Positions 8,060 through 18,556 of a stretch of DNA of 64,000 nucleotides are shown here, piece after piece. The notes under the pieces are model-generated. The model had not been told where the DNA came from. It saw only the letters and a program-made list of their open reading frames with translations, and did no database searches. Position 1 is the first letter of the stretch, and the number at the start of each line of letters is the position of its first letter. The stretch is from Tridacna crocea (lineage: Eukaryota > Mollusca > Bivalvia > Cardiida > Cardiidae), in NCBI GenBank assembly GCA_943736015.1, contig OX031061.1, positions 15,075,290 through 15,139,289 of the forward strand, written 5' to 3'. A program made the translations under genes and the position numbers.

Positions 8060-10810
8060 ACAAGAGGGCCATGATGGCCCTGAAATCGCTCACCTGAGTT
8101 TATTGACCAAACATGCACCATCTAGTTTCCCAGTGACCTAGTTTTTTATCAGACATTACCCATCATCAGACACTTTTGAGATATCAGTAAGACAAACATT
8201 CTGGCCAAGTTTCATGAGTATTGGACTGAAAATGTGGCCTCTACAGTGTACAAAAGGTTTTTCTAAGATTTCATCAAGTGACCTAGTTTTGGACCCGACA
8301 AATACCCATTATCAAACTCTTTTGAGACATCACCAAAACAAACATTCTGACCAAGTCTCAAGAGTATCAGGCAGAAAATGTAGCCTCTGGAGTGTACACA
8401 AAGTTTTTCTAATATTTGACCCATTGACCTAGTTTTTGACTCCACATGACCCATTTTCAAACTCATTCAAGGTATCACCAGGACTAATATTATGAACAAG
8501 TTTTAGGAGTATCAGACTGAAAATGTGTCCTGCAGAGCATACAATAGGTGTTTATAACATTTGACCTATTGACCCAGTTTTTGACCCAACATGACCCATT
8601 TTCAAACTCATCCATGATATTATAATGGCAAATATTCTGACTAATTTTCAAAAGTGTTGGACTAAAAATGTGGCATCCAGAGCATATACAAGGTTTTTCT
8701 AAGATTTGACCTGGTGACCTAGTTTTTAACCCCCAATGACCCATTTTCAAACCTGTCTGAGATATCATCAAGACAAACATTCTGACCAACTTACAAGAGT
8801 TTCGGACTGAAAATGTGGCCTCTAGAGCCTACAAAAGGTTTTTCTAACATTTGACCTAGTGACCTAGTTTTTGACCCCACGTGACCCATTTTCGTTCTTG
8901 TCTGAGATATCATCCAGGCAAACATCCTGACCAACTTTCATGAGTATCCGACTGAAAATGTGGCCTCTAGAGCGTACAAAAGGTTTTTCTAGCATTTGAC
9001 CTAGTGACCTAGTTTTTGACCCCACGTGACCCATTTTCGAACTCGTCCGAGATACTATCCAGACAAACATCCTGACCAACTTTCATGAGTATCCGACTGA
9101 AAATGTGGCCTCTAGAGCGTACAAAAGGTTTTTCTAAGATTTGACCTAGTGACCTAGTTTTTGACCCAACGTGACCCATTTTAAAACTTGTCCGAGATAT
9201 CATCCAGACAAACATTCTGACCAACTTTCATGAGTATCCGACTGAAAATGTGGCCTCTAGAGCGTACACAAGGTTTTTCTAAGATTTGACCTGGTGACCT
9301 AGTTTTTGACCCCACGTGACCCATTTTCGAACTCGTCCGAGATATCATCCAGACAAACATCCTGACCAACTTTCATGAGTATCTGACTGAAAATGCGGCC
9401 TCTAGAGCGTACACAAGGTTTTTCTAAGATTTGACCTGGTGACCTAGTTTTTGACCCCACTTGACCCACTTTCGAACTCGTCCGAGATATCATCCAGACA
9501 AACATCCTGACCAACTTTCATGAGTATCCGACTAAAAATGCGGCCTCTAGAGCGTACAAAAGATTTTTCTAAGATTTGACCTGGTGACCTAGTTTTTAAC
9601 CCCACTTGACCTACTTTCGAACTCGTCCGAGATATCATCCAGACAAACATCCTGACCAACTTTCATGAGTATCCGACTAAAAATGCGGCCTCTAGAGCGT
9701 ACACAAGGTTTTTCTAAGATTTGACCGGGTGACCTAGTTTTTGACCCCACGTGACCCCATTTTCGAACTCGTCCGAGATATCATCCAGACAAACATCCTG
9801 ACCAACTTTCATGAGTATCCGACTGAAAATGCGGCCTCTAGAGCGTACAAAAGGTTTTTCTAAGATTTGACCTGGTGACCTAATTTTTGACCCCACATGA
9901 CCCCTTTTTCGAACTCGTCCGAGATATCATCCAGACAAACATCCTGACCAACTTTCATGTGTATCCGACTGAAAATGCGGCCTCTAGAGCGTACACAAGG
10001 TTTTTCTAAGATTTGACCTGGTGACCTAGTTTTTGACCCCACTTGACCCACTTTCGAACTCGTCCGAGATATCATCCAGACAAACATCCTGACCAACTTT
10101 CATGAGTATCCGACTAAAAATGCGGCCTCTAGAGCGTACACAAGGTTTTTCTAAGATTTGACCTGGTGACCTAGTTTTTGACCCCACGTGACCCATTTTC
10201 TAACTCATCCGAGATATCATCCAGACAAACATCCTGACCAACTTTCATGAGTATCCGACTAAAAATGCGGCCTCTAGAGCGTACACAAGGTTTTTCTAAG
10301 ATTTGACCTGGTGACCTAGTTTTTGACCCCACGTGACCCATTTTCGAACTCGTCTGAGATAATATCCAGACAAACATCCTGACCAACTTTTATGGGTATC
10401 CGACTCAAAATGCGGCCTCTATAGCGTACACAAGGTTTTTCTAAGATTTGACCTGGTGACCTAGTTTTTGACCCCACATGACCCATTTTCGAACTCGTCC
10501 GATATCATCAAGACAAACATCCTGACCAACTTTTATGAGTATCCGACTCAAAATGTGGTCTCTAGAGCGTACACAAGGTTTTTCTAAGATTTGACCTAGT
10601 GACCTAGTTTTTGACCCCACATGACCCACTTTCGAACTCGTCCGAGATTTTATCGAGACAAACATCCTGACCAACTTTCATGAGTATCCGACCAAAACTG
10701 TGGCCTCTAGAGCGTACACAAGGTAAAAAGTTGACGACGGACGACTGACGCCGGACACAGCACGATCACAATAGCTCACCATGAGCACTTCGTGCTCAGG
10801 TGAGCTAAAA
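8060..10810 (+). repeat. HPR-b element with ~17-18 monomers of 145 bp
   Basis: 5' end CAAGAGGGCCATGATGGCCC (hairpin GGGCCAT/ATGGCCC) then GCTCACCTGAG. The core monomers recur every 145 bp (GGTTTTTCTAAGATTTGACC ... GACCAACTTTCATGAGTATC ... GCCTCTAGAGCGTACA); the central ones (about 9000-10650) are nearly identical and the leftmost are diverged. The closing tract is TTGACGACGGACGACTGACG, then 3' nested hairpin GAGCACTTCGTGCTC inside AGCTCACC/GGTGAGCT, ending TAAAA. No transposase. It resembles pearl or Helitron-associated elements with internal satellites (inference). Confidence 0.85.
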
Positions 10811-10887
10811 AGTCTTTGAGAGTATATAGGATGATTTTTTTGCATTTTTGAAAATTTTCGTCCCAAAATCTGAAGGGCCACCTTTAA

Positions 10888-11004
10888 GGTTCAATTATTA
10901 TCTGATAACTTGCTTTGCATTATGCGTAGCGGAGCAACCCTATGTTGCCTGAACATAGCTCAAATGACAACACCAGAAAATGCCATATAGATGGAGAATG
11001 ACCA
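10888..11004. other. Unassigned spacer
   Basis: No repeat matched. Contains CGTAGCGGAGCAACCC, not seen elsewhere in the window. Confidence 0.3.
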
Positions 11005-11200
11005 TATTACAGTAAACTTTCTTTCCGGTGATTTTTCACCTCATACCTCTGATGCATGTCAGGTAAAGTAGTCAGTAACATAGAAAGAAAGTTATGTAAG
11101 TGCTGGTTTAAGCCAGAAAAACCATGTATAGGTGCACTGACTGCCATAATATGACCTTAGCTGTTATAACAGTGTTAAACTGCAATACAAACAAAAAACA
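11005..11200 (+). mobile_element. SINE-1, 5'-truncated and diverged
   Basis: Lacks the tRNA head. Retains ACTTTCTTTCCGGTGATTTT, GCCATAATATGACCTTAGCTG and a CAGTGTTAAACTGCAATACA tail. Confidence 0.7.
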
Positions 11201-11260
11201 TGGAAGATGACTTGAGTTGGTGTGTGCTGTCCACTGTTTGTCATCCTACTTCACTTGAAT

Positions 11261-11499
11261 TTAACCCTTTACTCCATAGATAATCATTTTGATGTATCAA
11301 CAACTGTGAGACAGCTTTTGAAAATATTGTGGGAAAAGGAGAAATTGCTCATCACGAGCAATTTCTCCTTTTCCCACAATGTTTTCCACTCAATCAGTTA
11401 TTTGTATCCTCATTTGACCATATTTATGACATCATATCTTTACGGTATTTGCTGCTGAAATGGAAGAGCCTCAAATTGGCATATCATGTAAAAGGTTAA
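11261..11499 (+). mobile_element. TH1b/c hybrid hairpin MITE
   Basis: Left end CCCTTTACTCCATAGATAATC is TH1c-like, but the hairpin (GTGGGAAAAGGAGAAATTGC with CATCACGAGC apex) is TH1b-like. It links the subtypes. Right end decayed to AAAAGG-TTAA. Confidence 0.75.
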
Positions 11500-11669
11500 A
11501 GTTTAGTCCACTTGTGATGTTAAAAACGACTGATGCAATGTACAAGCTGTGCATAGCAGGGACATCAACAGGAGAACTTTTTACCAACTGACAAAACTTT
11601 TGGCTTGTCTAACAGGTAAGTGTTAAAGGTCAACAGATACAATTTGGCTTAAATGGTTGAACAGGACTT

Positions 11670-11960
11670 CAGAAGGGTAGAAAATATCATGGATCAAGAA
11701 GAAAATGCTGGTTACTAGCCATTTCTTCTTTTTCAATATTCTAAAAAGCCTTCTTCTCGAAATTGTTTGGTTTGGTTTATATTGGAGTTTAACGCCATTT
11801 TATCAGTTTGGGTCATATCATCAGTTGGTCAGCAACACACCTTTGTGTTTCCTGGCTTTTTAACACCGGTAATGACGCAACTTTATTTCCAAAGCCACTG
11901 ACTAGTTTTCTCACATTCCTCAGTGTAATAAAAAATCTGGACTGTGCAGTAAAAAGTCAA
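11670..11960 (-). mobile_element. Decayed TH1a containing a SINE-1
   Basis: Left part GGGTAGAAAATATCATGG ... GCCTTCTTCTCG stops at the SINE. The right arm resumes as AATCTGGACTGTGCAGTAAA after 11936. Confidence 0.55.
11762..11936 (-). mobile_element. SINE-1 (minus strand), head missing
   Basis: Tail-first: GGTTTATATTGGAGTTTAAC, then GTGTTTCCTGGC and CTTTATTTCCAAAGCCACTG. The tRNA head is lost after TTCTCACATTCCTCAG. Confidence 0.65.
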
Positions 11961-11989
11961 ATTTAAATACATGGTGCTCATGTCATTGA

Positions 11990-12228
11990 GATCACCTAAA
12001 TATATAGCACATCTGAAGGTGACCTGATACAGTGATGATGAAAAATATTCTGACCACGTTTCCTAGGCAATCCACTCAAAAAGTGAACTCTGCATAGCAC
12101 ACATTCCGGTTTCTCTAACATAGATCTAGTGGCCGACATTTGAACTTGAAGTGATCCGTTTTCAAGCCATCAGGAAGTTCATCAAGATGTACAATCCAAG
12201 CAAGACTCATGAGCCAACAAGCAAATTC
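11990..12228 (+). repeat. HPR-b-like decayed fragment
   Basis: Carries AATATTCTGACCACGTTTCC and TAGCACACATTCCGGTTTCTC in HPR-b order, heavily mutated. Confidence 0.4.
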
Positions 12229-12281
12229 AAGGCTTCTTTCTCAGGGTCAATAAAAGTGGGCACTGTGTGGTAATGGGTTAA
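12229..12281 (-). mobile_element. TH1a terminal fragment
   Basis: GGCTTCTTTCTCAGGGTCAA through GTGGTAATGGG-TTAA only; the hairpin is gone. Confidence 0.6.
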
Positions 12282-12353
12282 ACCAAATAACTTCAGTAAG
12301 TGGAACACCATGTGCCCCAAGTTCCATCTCAAAAGAAGAAATATGGTATTTAA

Positions 12354-12902
12354 TTAAAGGTGGTCCTCCAGATTTTGGAATGAAAATTTTACAAAAATAC
12401 AAAAAAATTCCATCCTTATACTCCCAAAGCCTTATAATTTTCATTCATAAAACCCCAGTAGTCTATAAATATCTGAGAACAAGAGAAATTAAGAGATTTA
12501 CTACAGGCCAGGTCGACACTGATGGGAAACATGTATTATTTTTACATGAGCAACTTGCTCATCTTCATACTGGAAATATACAGATGAAGTTTCAAACATC
12601 ATCTAAGCATCCAAAGAAGACATTATGGAAAATAATTGTTTTTTTTATGTTATGGAATTTAAGCGGCATTAATCACTTGCCCGTCACTTAACATTCCCAT
12701 GATGCTTTTTTGATTTTTGGCGGGAAAAATCTAGAATAGCTTAAGAGGCTATGTAGCTTTTAAAGGGCATCCCATCAAAATTGTTTTTTGTAGTTTTATG
12801 ATTCTGAATTATTGATGATTTGTATTGTTTATTCATATAAATGTCAGTGATATCTGTATTTTCAATTTGGTGTGACGTAAAATATCCAATTATCCACCTT
12901 TA
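12354..12902 (+). mobile_element. M550 element, uninterrupted forward copy
   Basis: Starts TTAA-AGGTGGTCC and ends ATCCACC-TTTA. Internal landmarks: CATTCATAAAACCCCAGTAG, TTTTTACATGAGCAACTTGC, GACATTATGGAAAATAATTG and the doublet CTTAAGAGGCTATGTAGC plus TTTTAAAGGG. Its open frame is not conserved in other copies, so it is non-coding. Confidence 0.8.
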
Positions 12903-13045
12903 CAAGAGTTGACCTAATTGCAAGCTTTGCGATATACACTACACAAATCTGTTTTCAAGGCATACATAGCACATCAAAACATTAACAATTACTGCATGGA
13001 ATTAATTAATAACATAATTGTCCTCTATTAGTGCACCTAATGTTT

Positions 13046-13256
13046 TTAACTCTTAACCACACAACAACATTTTAGACTAGTCCAAGTTAAAAGCATTTGC
13101 AGGCAAAAAAAAATAAATAGAAAAAAAAGCTGATGGTTTTTTTTTTTGTGGGAAAAGGACAAAAGGCTAGCTGCCAGCATTTTCTCAGTATGTTATTTTC
13201 AAACGCCTTGTACTTCAGCGTTTTTTTTAATTCAGGACTATGTGGTAAAGGGTTAA
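13046..13256 (-). mobile_element. TH1a hairpin MITE, decayed
   Basis: TTAA at both ends. The left arm has expanded A/T runs and the hairpin is reduced to AAAAGGCTAGCTGCCAGCATTTT. Confidence 0.7.
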
Positions 13257-13403
13257 AGATATAACCCAGTGACCTATTTTCCTCAAAGTTAGTCATTTGC
13301 ACACAGGAAACGCAGAAAGTTTCATTTGCATGAGATTTTCCAAGGATTTGAGCTATGGCCTACTACTTGACTGATTGTCCAGCCCTTGGAGCACACAAAC
13401 TTT
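13257..13403 (+). other. Possible HPR-b remnant
   Basis: CCAGTGACCTATTTTCCTC and GAAAGTTTCATTTGCATGAG look like decayed HPR-b phrases; boundaries unclear. Confidence 0.3.
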
Positions 13404-13631
13404 TTAACCCTCTCCCAAACAAGCCCTTCTTTTTACGTGTCTGCAGTACAAGTCTTTTGAAAACACTGTGGGAAAAGGAGAAATTGCTCGTAAGGAGCAA
13501 TTTCTCCTTTTCCCACAGTGTTTTCTACCCATTTGGAGAACTTTCTGCCATTTTCATGAAATTCAACATTGTCGTCGGCAAACTCTCAGAGTTTGGAAGG
13601 GTTTAAAATTTGTCGTTTGGAAAAGGGTTGA
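13404..13631 (+). mobile_element. TH1b hairpin MITE
   Basis: Defines TH1b: left end CCCTCTCCCAAACAAGCCC, the phrase ACGTGTCTGCAGTACAAGTC, and hairpin GAGAAATTGCTCGTAAGGAG. The right end has TTGA in place of TTAA. Confidence 0.82.
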
Positions 13632-13890
13632 CTGACCAAGTTTCATGAGCCTATTGGATAGAGAATGCTGCCTGTAGGGGTAAGTTAACGTAAGTAAAAG
13701 CTGACAACTGAAGATTCTTAATGCAGTTCTAACAGTTGCAAATGGTACAAACAAAATTTAATGCAGAACAATGGCAAAAGGTTTACTTTCTTACAAACAT
13801 GTCTTCAATGATGAACATGTAAGTTCACAAATTTTTACACACCTATCACGATTCTAAGCTGTACATAAGAAGATCCTCATTTTTCAAGGT
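13632..13890. other. Unassigned
   Basis: No repeat or coding signal recognised. Confidence 0.3.
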
Positions 13891-14442
13891 TTAAAGGTGG
13901 GTAATTAGATGTTTCACATAACACTAAATTAAAAAAATTATATATCACTGAAATGTATATGCAAAACAATGCAAATCATCAATAATTAAGAATCATAAAA
14001 TTACAAATTTTTTTTGAGGTGGTATTCCTTTAAAAGGCTATGTAGTCCCTTAAGCTATTTTTAGATTTCCCGCCAAAAATCAAAAAAGCATATCTGGGAA
14101 TGTTAAGTGATTGGCATGTGACTAATGACTCTTAAATTCCGTAACATAACAAAAATATAATTATTTTCCATAATGTCTAGAACTTTAGACGCTATGTTTG
14201 GAGCTTCGTCTGTACATTTCGGGTATGTAAATGAACGAGTTGCTGATGTAGAAATAGACAGTGTTTCCCTTCAGTGCCAACATGGGCTGTTGTAAATCTC
14301 TAATTTCCCTTGTTGTCGGATGGTTTTTGTCTTCTGGGGTTTTATGCATGAAAATTAGAAGGCTTTGGGATTATAAGGATGAGTTTTTTGTACATTGTAT
14401 TTTTGTAAATTTCTGTCCTAAGATCTGAAGGGCCACCTTTAA
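13891..14442 (-). mobile_element. M550 element, intact 552-bp reference copy
   Basis: TTAA-AGGTGGG to GGCCACCT-TTAA without internal insertions. It provides the empty-site sequence for the TH1 insertions in the copies at 7385 and 54937. Confidence 0.85.
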
Positions 14443-14502
14443 AAGCCAAAGACTTTAACCACTGAGCTAAAAGGGAATTCTCCCCAAATGCAGTTGTTGG
14501 GT
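14443..14502 (-). repeat. tRNA-like SINE head fragment
   Basis: Minus strand reads TTTTAGCTCAGTGGTTAAAG, an A-box-like segment, followed by no recognisable B box. Confidence 0.3.
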
Positions 14503-14529
14503 ATTGATTTCACTTGTCACAACTCGGCC

Positions 14530-14660
14530 TATTTTATACCTATATCTAACCTCTTCCATATCAAGGAAGTTTCCATTTCGAAATGAGAATCACATGATTC
14601 TATATATAGCGCGCCACTGACATTATTTTGTTTAGCAATGATATAAAAAATCTAGATGAA
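14530..14660 (-). repeat. Dispersed repeat W, copy 1
   Basis: GAAATGAGAATCACATGATT with flanking TTTCCATTTC and GCCACTGACA matches, in opposite orientation, the segment at 63385-63530. Function unknown. Confidence 0.55.
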
Positions 14661-14894
14661 GTTATTCAAATTTGTCTATTTGTCTGTGAAAACTTTAACC
14701 ACAATTGATATACCATGTTAAATAATGAATGTAAGACCTATTTGCCAACTGAAATACTGTTTGAAAGATTTTGAAAGAAAATATTGAAACTCGGGTTTTT
14801 TTTGTAAGAGAAGCCTTACAATTTTCAGAGTGGTAGACCGGCTTATTTCCCAGCGACAAATGCATTGATCAATCCACCAGTTACAGCTGAGGGA
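14661..14894. other. Unassigned AT-rich spacer
   Basis: Nothing recognised. Confidence 0.3.
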
Positions 14895-15165
14895 CATGAT
14901 GCTTCTTCGGACGCTATAATGTTTGAAGCTTCATCATTATATTTCCGAAATGTAAAAAAGTGAGTTGCTCATGTAAAAATAGCCTGTGGTTCCCGTCGGT
15001 GTCAACCTGTGCTATAGTAAATCTCTAATTTCTCTTGTTGTCGGATGGTTTTCCACTACTAGAATGTTAAGAATGAAAATTAAAAGGCTTTGGGAGTAAA
15101 AGGATGAATTTTTCTGTGTTTTTGTAAAATTTTGTCCTAAAATCCAAAGAGCCAGTCCTCTTTAA
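14895..15165 (-). mobile_element. M550 element, half copy
   Basis: Retains only the half from CATGATGCTTC to AGAGCCAGTCCTC-TTTAA. Its terminal TTAA (15162-15165) is shared with the following TH1b. Confidence 0.7.
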
Positions 15166-15388
15166 CCTTTTCCCAAACAACAAATTTCGGATCCTTCCAA
15201 ACCGAAAGAGTTTGCAGATGACAATTTTAGATTTAGAGAAAATTGCAAAAAGTTCTCAAAAAGGGTAGAAAACACTGTGGGAAAAGGAGAAATTGCTCAT
15301 TACGAGCAATTTCTCCTTTTCCCACAGTGTTTTGAAAGACTTTCACTGTAGACACGTAAAAACCAGGGCTTGTTTGGGAAAGGGTTAA
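15162..15388 (-). mobile_element. TH1b hairpin MITE
   Basis: First of two tandem copies. Hairpin GAGAAATTGCTCATTACGAG with full outer stem CACTGTGGGAAAAGG/CCTTTTCCCACAGTG. Confidence 0.87.
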
Positions 15389-15613
15389 CGCATTACCAAA
15401 CGACAATATTTTAGACTGGTCCAAATTGAAAGCATTTGCAGACAACAAAATAAAAGTGACTGAAAATATGGAATTGGTTTTGTGAAGGGTAGAAAACATT
15501 GTGGGAAAAGGAGAAAATGCTAGTTACCAGCATTTTCTCCTTTTCCCACAATGTTTCCTAAAGGCTTCTTTCTCAAGGGCATCAAAAGTAGGGATTCTGT
15601 GGTAATGGGTTAA
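15385..15613 (-). mobile_element. TH1a hairpin MITE
   Basis: Abuts the preceding TH1b through one shared TTAA (15385-15388), although the two copies belong to different subtypes. Confidence 0.88.
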
Positions 15614-15849
15614 AGGAAATTCTCCCTAATGCAGTTGTTACTGTATCAATTTTTGAAACTATGCAGCAAGGAAGGAATGGTCTCCTGTAACAATTGGTAC
15701 ATGTACTTCTGCTCAGGTGGGCTGATTAATAACATTTATATTAATTTCACAAGTTTTAGGTCTAAAAAAGAATTTATTGCAAGAAAAAATACACCTTTGC
15801 AATTTGACATTTCAGCCAACTATAAAAATCGTCTGGAATAGAGAGAGAA
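15614..15849. other. Unassigned
   Basis: AT-rich, no repeat family recognised. Confidence 0.3.
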
Positions 15850-16090
15850 TCCTTATCCTGCCAAATTAGTAAAATAATACTATAAAAACCTTAACTATGC
15901 AACTGCAGAAGTATTTTTTTAAAGAATAGGTATCTCCTTATTGGTTAGTGTAGATCAAAGATCAGACTGCACATTCTAGGCAATCTGATTTTGGGTCCAC
16001 ACTGTCCACAAAAGGTCCTTGTGAAGCCATTTACAAGCCTATGGGTTAGCATCAAGCCACTGACCTGTGGGCGTCTGTTTATGAAATTTC
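15850..16090. mobile_element. TH2 hairpin element, diverged
   Basis: Left end ATCCTTATCCTGCC, centre GTGTAGATCAAAGATCAGAC then GCAATCTGATTTTGGGTCC. The second arm has lost pairing. Confidence 0.6.
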
Positions 16091-16127
16091 ATCAATCTGG
16101 CACTTTTTTATTGTCGACCGAATTGTT

Positions 16128-16356
16128 TTAACCCATTACCACTCAATCCCTACTTTTGACGCCCCTGAGAAAGAAGCCTTTTGAAAACACTGTGGGAAAA
16201 GGAGAAAATGCTGGTAACCAGCATTTTCTCCTTTTCCCACAGTGTTTTCTACCCTTTCTAGAACAAATTTCAATTTTTCAGTTACCTTTATTTTGTCGTC
16301 TGCAAATGCTTTCAATTTGGACCAGTCCAAAAGTCTCGCGTGTGGTAATGAGTATA
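16128..16356 (+). mobile_element. TH1a hairpin MITE
   Basis: Strong palindrome: CACTGTGGGAAAAGGAG pairs with CTCCTTTTCCCACAGTG without mismatch. Right target decayed (GAGTATAA). Confidence 0.85.
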
Positions 16357-16664
16357 AACATGCGGAAGAATAAATAGACAGGCTGACAGAAGGAAAGCCA
16401 ACCAATCAAAACTCTTTGTTTGTTTCTTTGTTTGTGTTGGACTAAATTTGTAATTTGTAATGTGTTTCCTGGGTTCCACCATAAGCACTGGGCTACAGGG
16501 CTCGAGACTGTCTTGCAACAAGGCATTCCAAAAAAATAAACCAGTAGATTAAATGAAGCTTGAACCCAGATCCTGCAGGTTGCAAGCGTTACACTTTGCC
16601 ATTGAGACAGTAGTCCCGGGGCGAAGTCAAAGGACCCAAAGGATAAAGACTTTTGAAAACATCA
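16357..16664 (-). repeat. Unassigned, with a tRNA-like segment at about 16540-16625
   Basis: Minus strand carries GTCTCAATGGCAAAGTGTAA and GATCTGGGTTCAAGC, spaced like A and B boxes of a tRNA-derived SINE. The remaining DNA is unassigned. Confidence 0.35.
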
Positions 16665-18556
16665 AACAAGAGGGCCAAGATGGTCCTGGATCGCTCACCT
16701 GAATTTTTGAGAGGACCAGAGCCTTTTTTTTTTGAGGTATTGAAAAACTGCAAACAAAACCATTATTTTGCCAAGCAATTTTCAAAGGTCACCTGTAAAA
16801 GTCCTTTCAAAATCTGACCAGCAGTTTCAGAAAAGTAGAATTTTTAGGATGTTCTTAATTTCCGTACAGTGCACGTAGCCCCCATTCACCAGAGCTATGT
16901 TTCTTGACAAATCAAAATTTCACAATTTTATACAAGAAGGCCAAGATGGCCCTGGATTGCTCACCTGAATTTTTTAGAAAACCATAGCCTATTTTTTTCA
17001 AAATCTAATGAGCCATTTTAGACAAGAAGACTTTTTAAGAATTTCTTCATGTACCTGCATACTATAAATAGCTCACAGCCATCAGAGCCATGTTTCTTGA
17101 TGGATAAAAAATTTAAGGAGCATTTTTTAAAAATTGTCAGCAAAGAAACATTTCTGTGAAATTATTTTAAAATCTGATCAGCCATTTCAGAGAAAAAGAA
17201 TTTTAAAGACCAAATAATGCAAGTAGCCCCTCACCAGAGCAATGTTTCTAGATAAATCAGCATTCTGCAAACACTTTTTGAAAAGGGTTACCAAAGGAAC
17301 ATTTCTGTGAGATTATTTTCAAAATCTCATAAGCCATTTCAGAGAAGAAGAATTTTAAAGAATTTCTTCATGGCCATATAGTGCAAGAATCCCCCATTCA
17401 CCTGAGCCATGATTCTTGATGGATCAAAATTTCGCACACAGCTTTTGAAAAGGGTCATCTGAGGAACATTTCTGTGAAATTATTTCAAAATCTGACAAGC
17501 GGTTTCAGAGAGGAAGAATTCTTAAGAATTTCTTCATTTCCCTTTAGTGCAAGTAGCCCCCATTCACCAGAGCCGTGTTTCTTGACAGATCAAAATTTTG
17601 CAAACACTTTTTGGAAAGGGTCATCAAAGGAACATTTCTGTGAAATAATTTCAAAATCTTACCAGCCGATCGGGAGAAGAAGAATTTTTAAGAATCTCTT
17701 CATTTCCCTACAGTGCAAGTAGCCCCCTTTCACCAGAGACATGTTTCTTGACCGATCAAAATTTCGCAAAAAAATCTTTGAAAAGGGTCACCCAAAGAAC
17801 ATCTCTGTGAAATTATTTCAAAATCTGACCAGCGGTTTCAGAGAAGAAGAATCTTTAAGAATTCTTTCATTTCTGTATAGCGCAAGTAGCCCCCATTCAC
17901 CAGAGCCACTTTTTTTGATAAGAAGAATTTTTAAAAATTCCTTCATTTCTAAATAGTGCCAGAAGACCCCATTCACCAGAGCCATGATTCTTGAGGGATC
18001 AAAATTTCATGAAGTTTTGAAAACGGTCACCTAAGGAACATTTCAAAGTCTGACCAGAGAAGACTTTTGAAGAATTTCCTAGAAAATTCCATTTGGTTTC
18101 CATGGCAACCAGAGTTTTTGATGGAATGAAATTATGTGAACACTTTTTAACCCTTTAACAAACAATCCCTGCTTTTTATGACCCTAAGGTAGAAGCCATT
18201 TGAAAACATTATGGGAAAAGGAGAAAATGCTGGTAACCATTTTCTCCTTTTCCCACAATGTTTTCTACCCTGCCGGAAACAAATTTCAATTTTCGAGTTA
18301 TGTTTATTTTCTCATCTGCTAGTGCTTTCAATTTGGACCAGTTTAAAATATTGTCGTTTGGGAAAGGGTTAAAGAGGACCTCCCAAGGAACATTCCAGCC
18401 AAGTTTGATCCAAATTGACCTAGCGGTTTAGGAGGAGTTGATGTTTAAGGAATTGTTGAAGACGCACGACAGATGACGCATGACGGACGACATACGACAG
18501 ACAACCAGTGATCCTAAAAGCTCTCTTTGAGAATGTTGTGCTCAGGTGAGCTAAAA
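16665..18556 (+). repeat. HPR-a element with a restarted 5' end
   Basis: 5' end ACAAGAGGGCCAAGATGGTCC with GCTCACCTGAATTTTT. A second, similar start (ACAAGAAGGCCAAGATGGCC) sits at about 16935, suggesting one HPR inserted into or recombined with another. Core of ~165-bp monomers: CATTCACCAGAGCCATGTTT, ATCTCTGTGAAATTATTTC, GACCAGCGGTTTCAGAGAAG. Closes with GACGCATGACGGACGACATA and GTGCTCAGGTGAGCTAAAAA. Interrupted by TH1a at 18147. Confidence 0.82.
18147..18372 (+). mobile_element. TH1a hairpin MITE nested in HPR-a
   Basis: Inserted at the TTAA of ACTTTTTAAAGAGGACC; uninterrupted versions of this site are at about 19220-19245 and 3740. The hairpin has lost part of the apex (GGTAACCATTTTCTCC). 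Confidence 0.88.

Larger units (their letters stand above)
7385..10887 (-). mobile_element. M550 element split by a TH1 and an HPR-b array
   Basis: The reverse-oriented M550 begins TTAA-AGGTGGG at 7385 and ends GGCCACCT-TTAA at 10887. Intervening M550 sequence is at 7389-7527, 7750-8059 and 10811-10883, colinear with the uninterrupted copy at 13891-14442. Two later insertions account for the rest: TH1 at 7528-7749 and HPR-b at 8060-10810. Confidence 0.8.

Noticed and set aside
8060..10810. Serial minus-strand open frames of ~71 codons starting MVRMFVWMISRT across the HPR-b array (also 51756-52695)
   Set aside because: They are translations of 145-bp monomers. 145 is not a multiple of 3, so consecutive monomers fall in different frames, and the frames overlap rather than form one protein.
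16128..16356. TH1 hairpins as intrinsic terminators or CRISPR repeats
   Set aside because: Eukaryotic context, dispersed spacing without spacers, and target duplications identify them as mobile elements.
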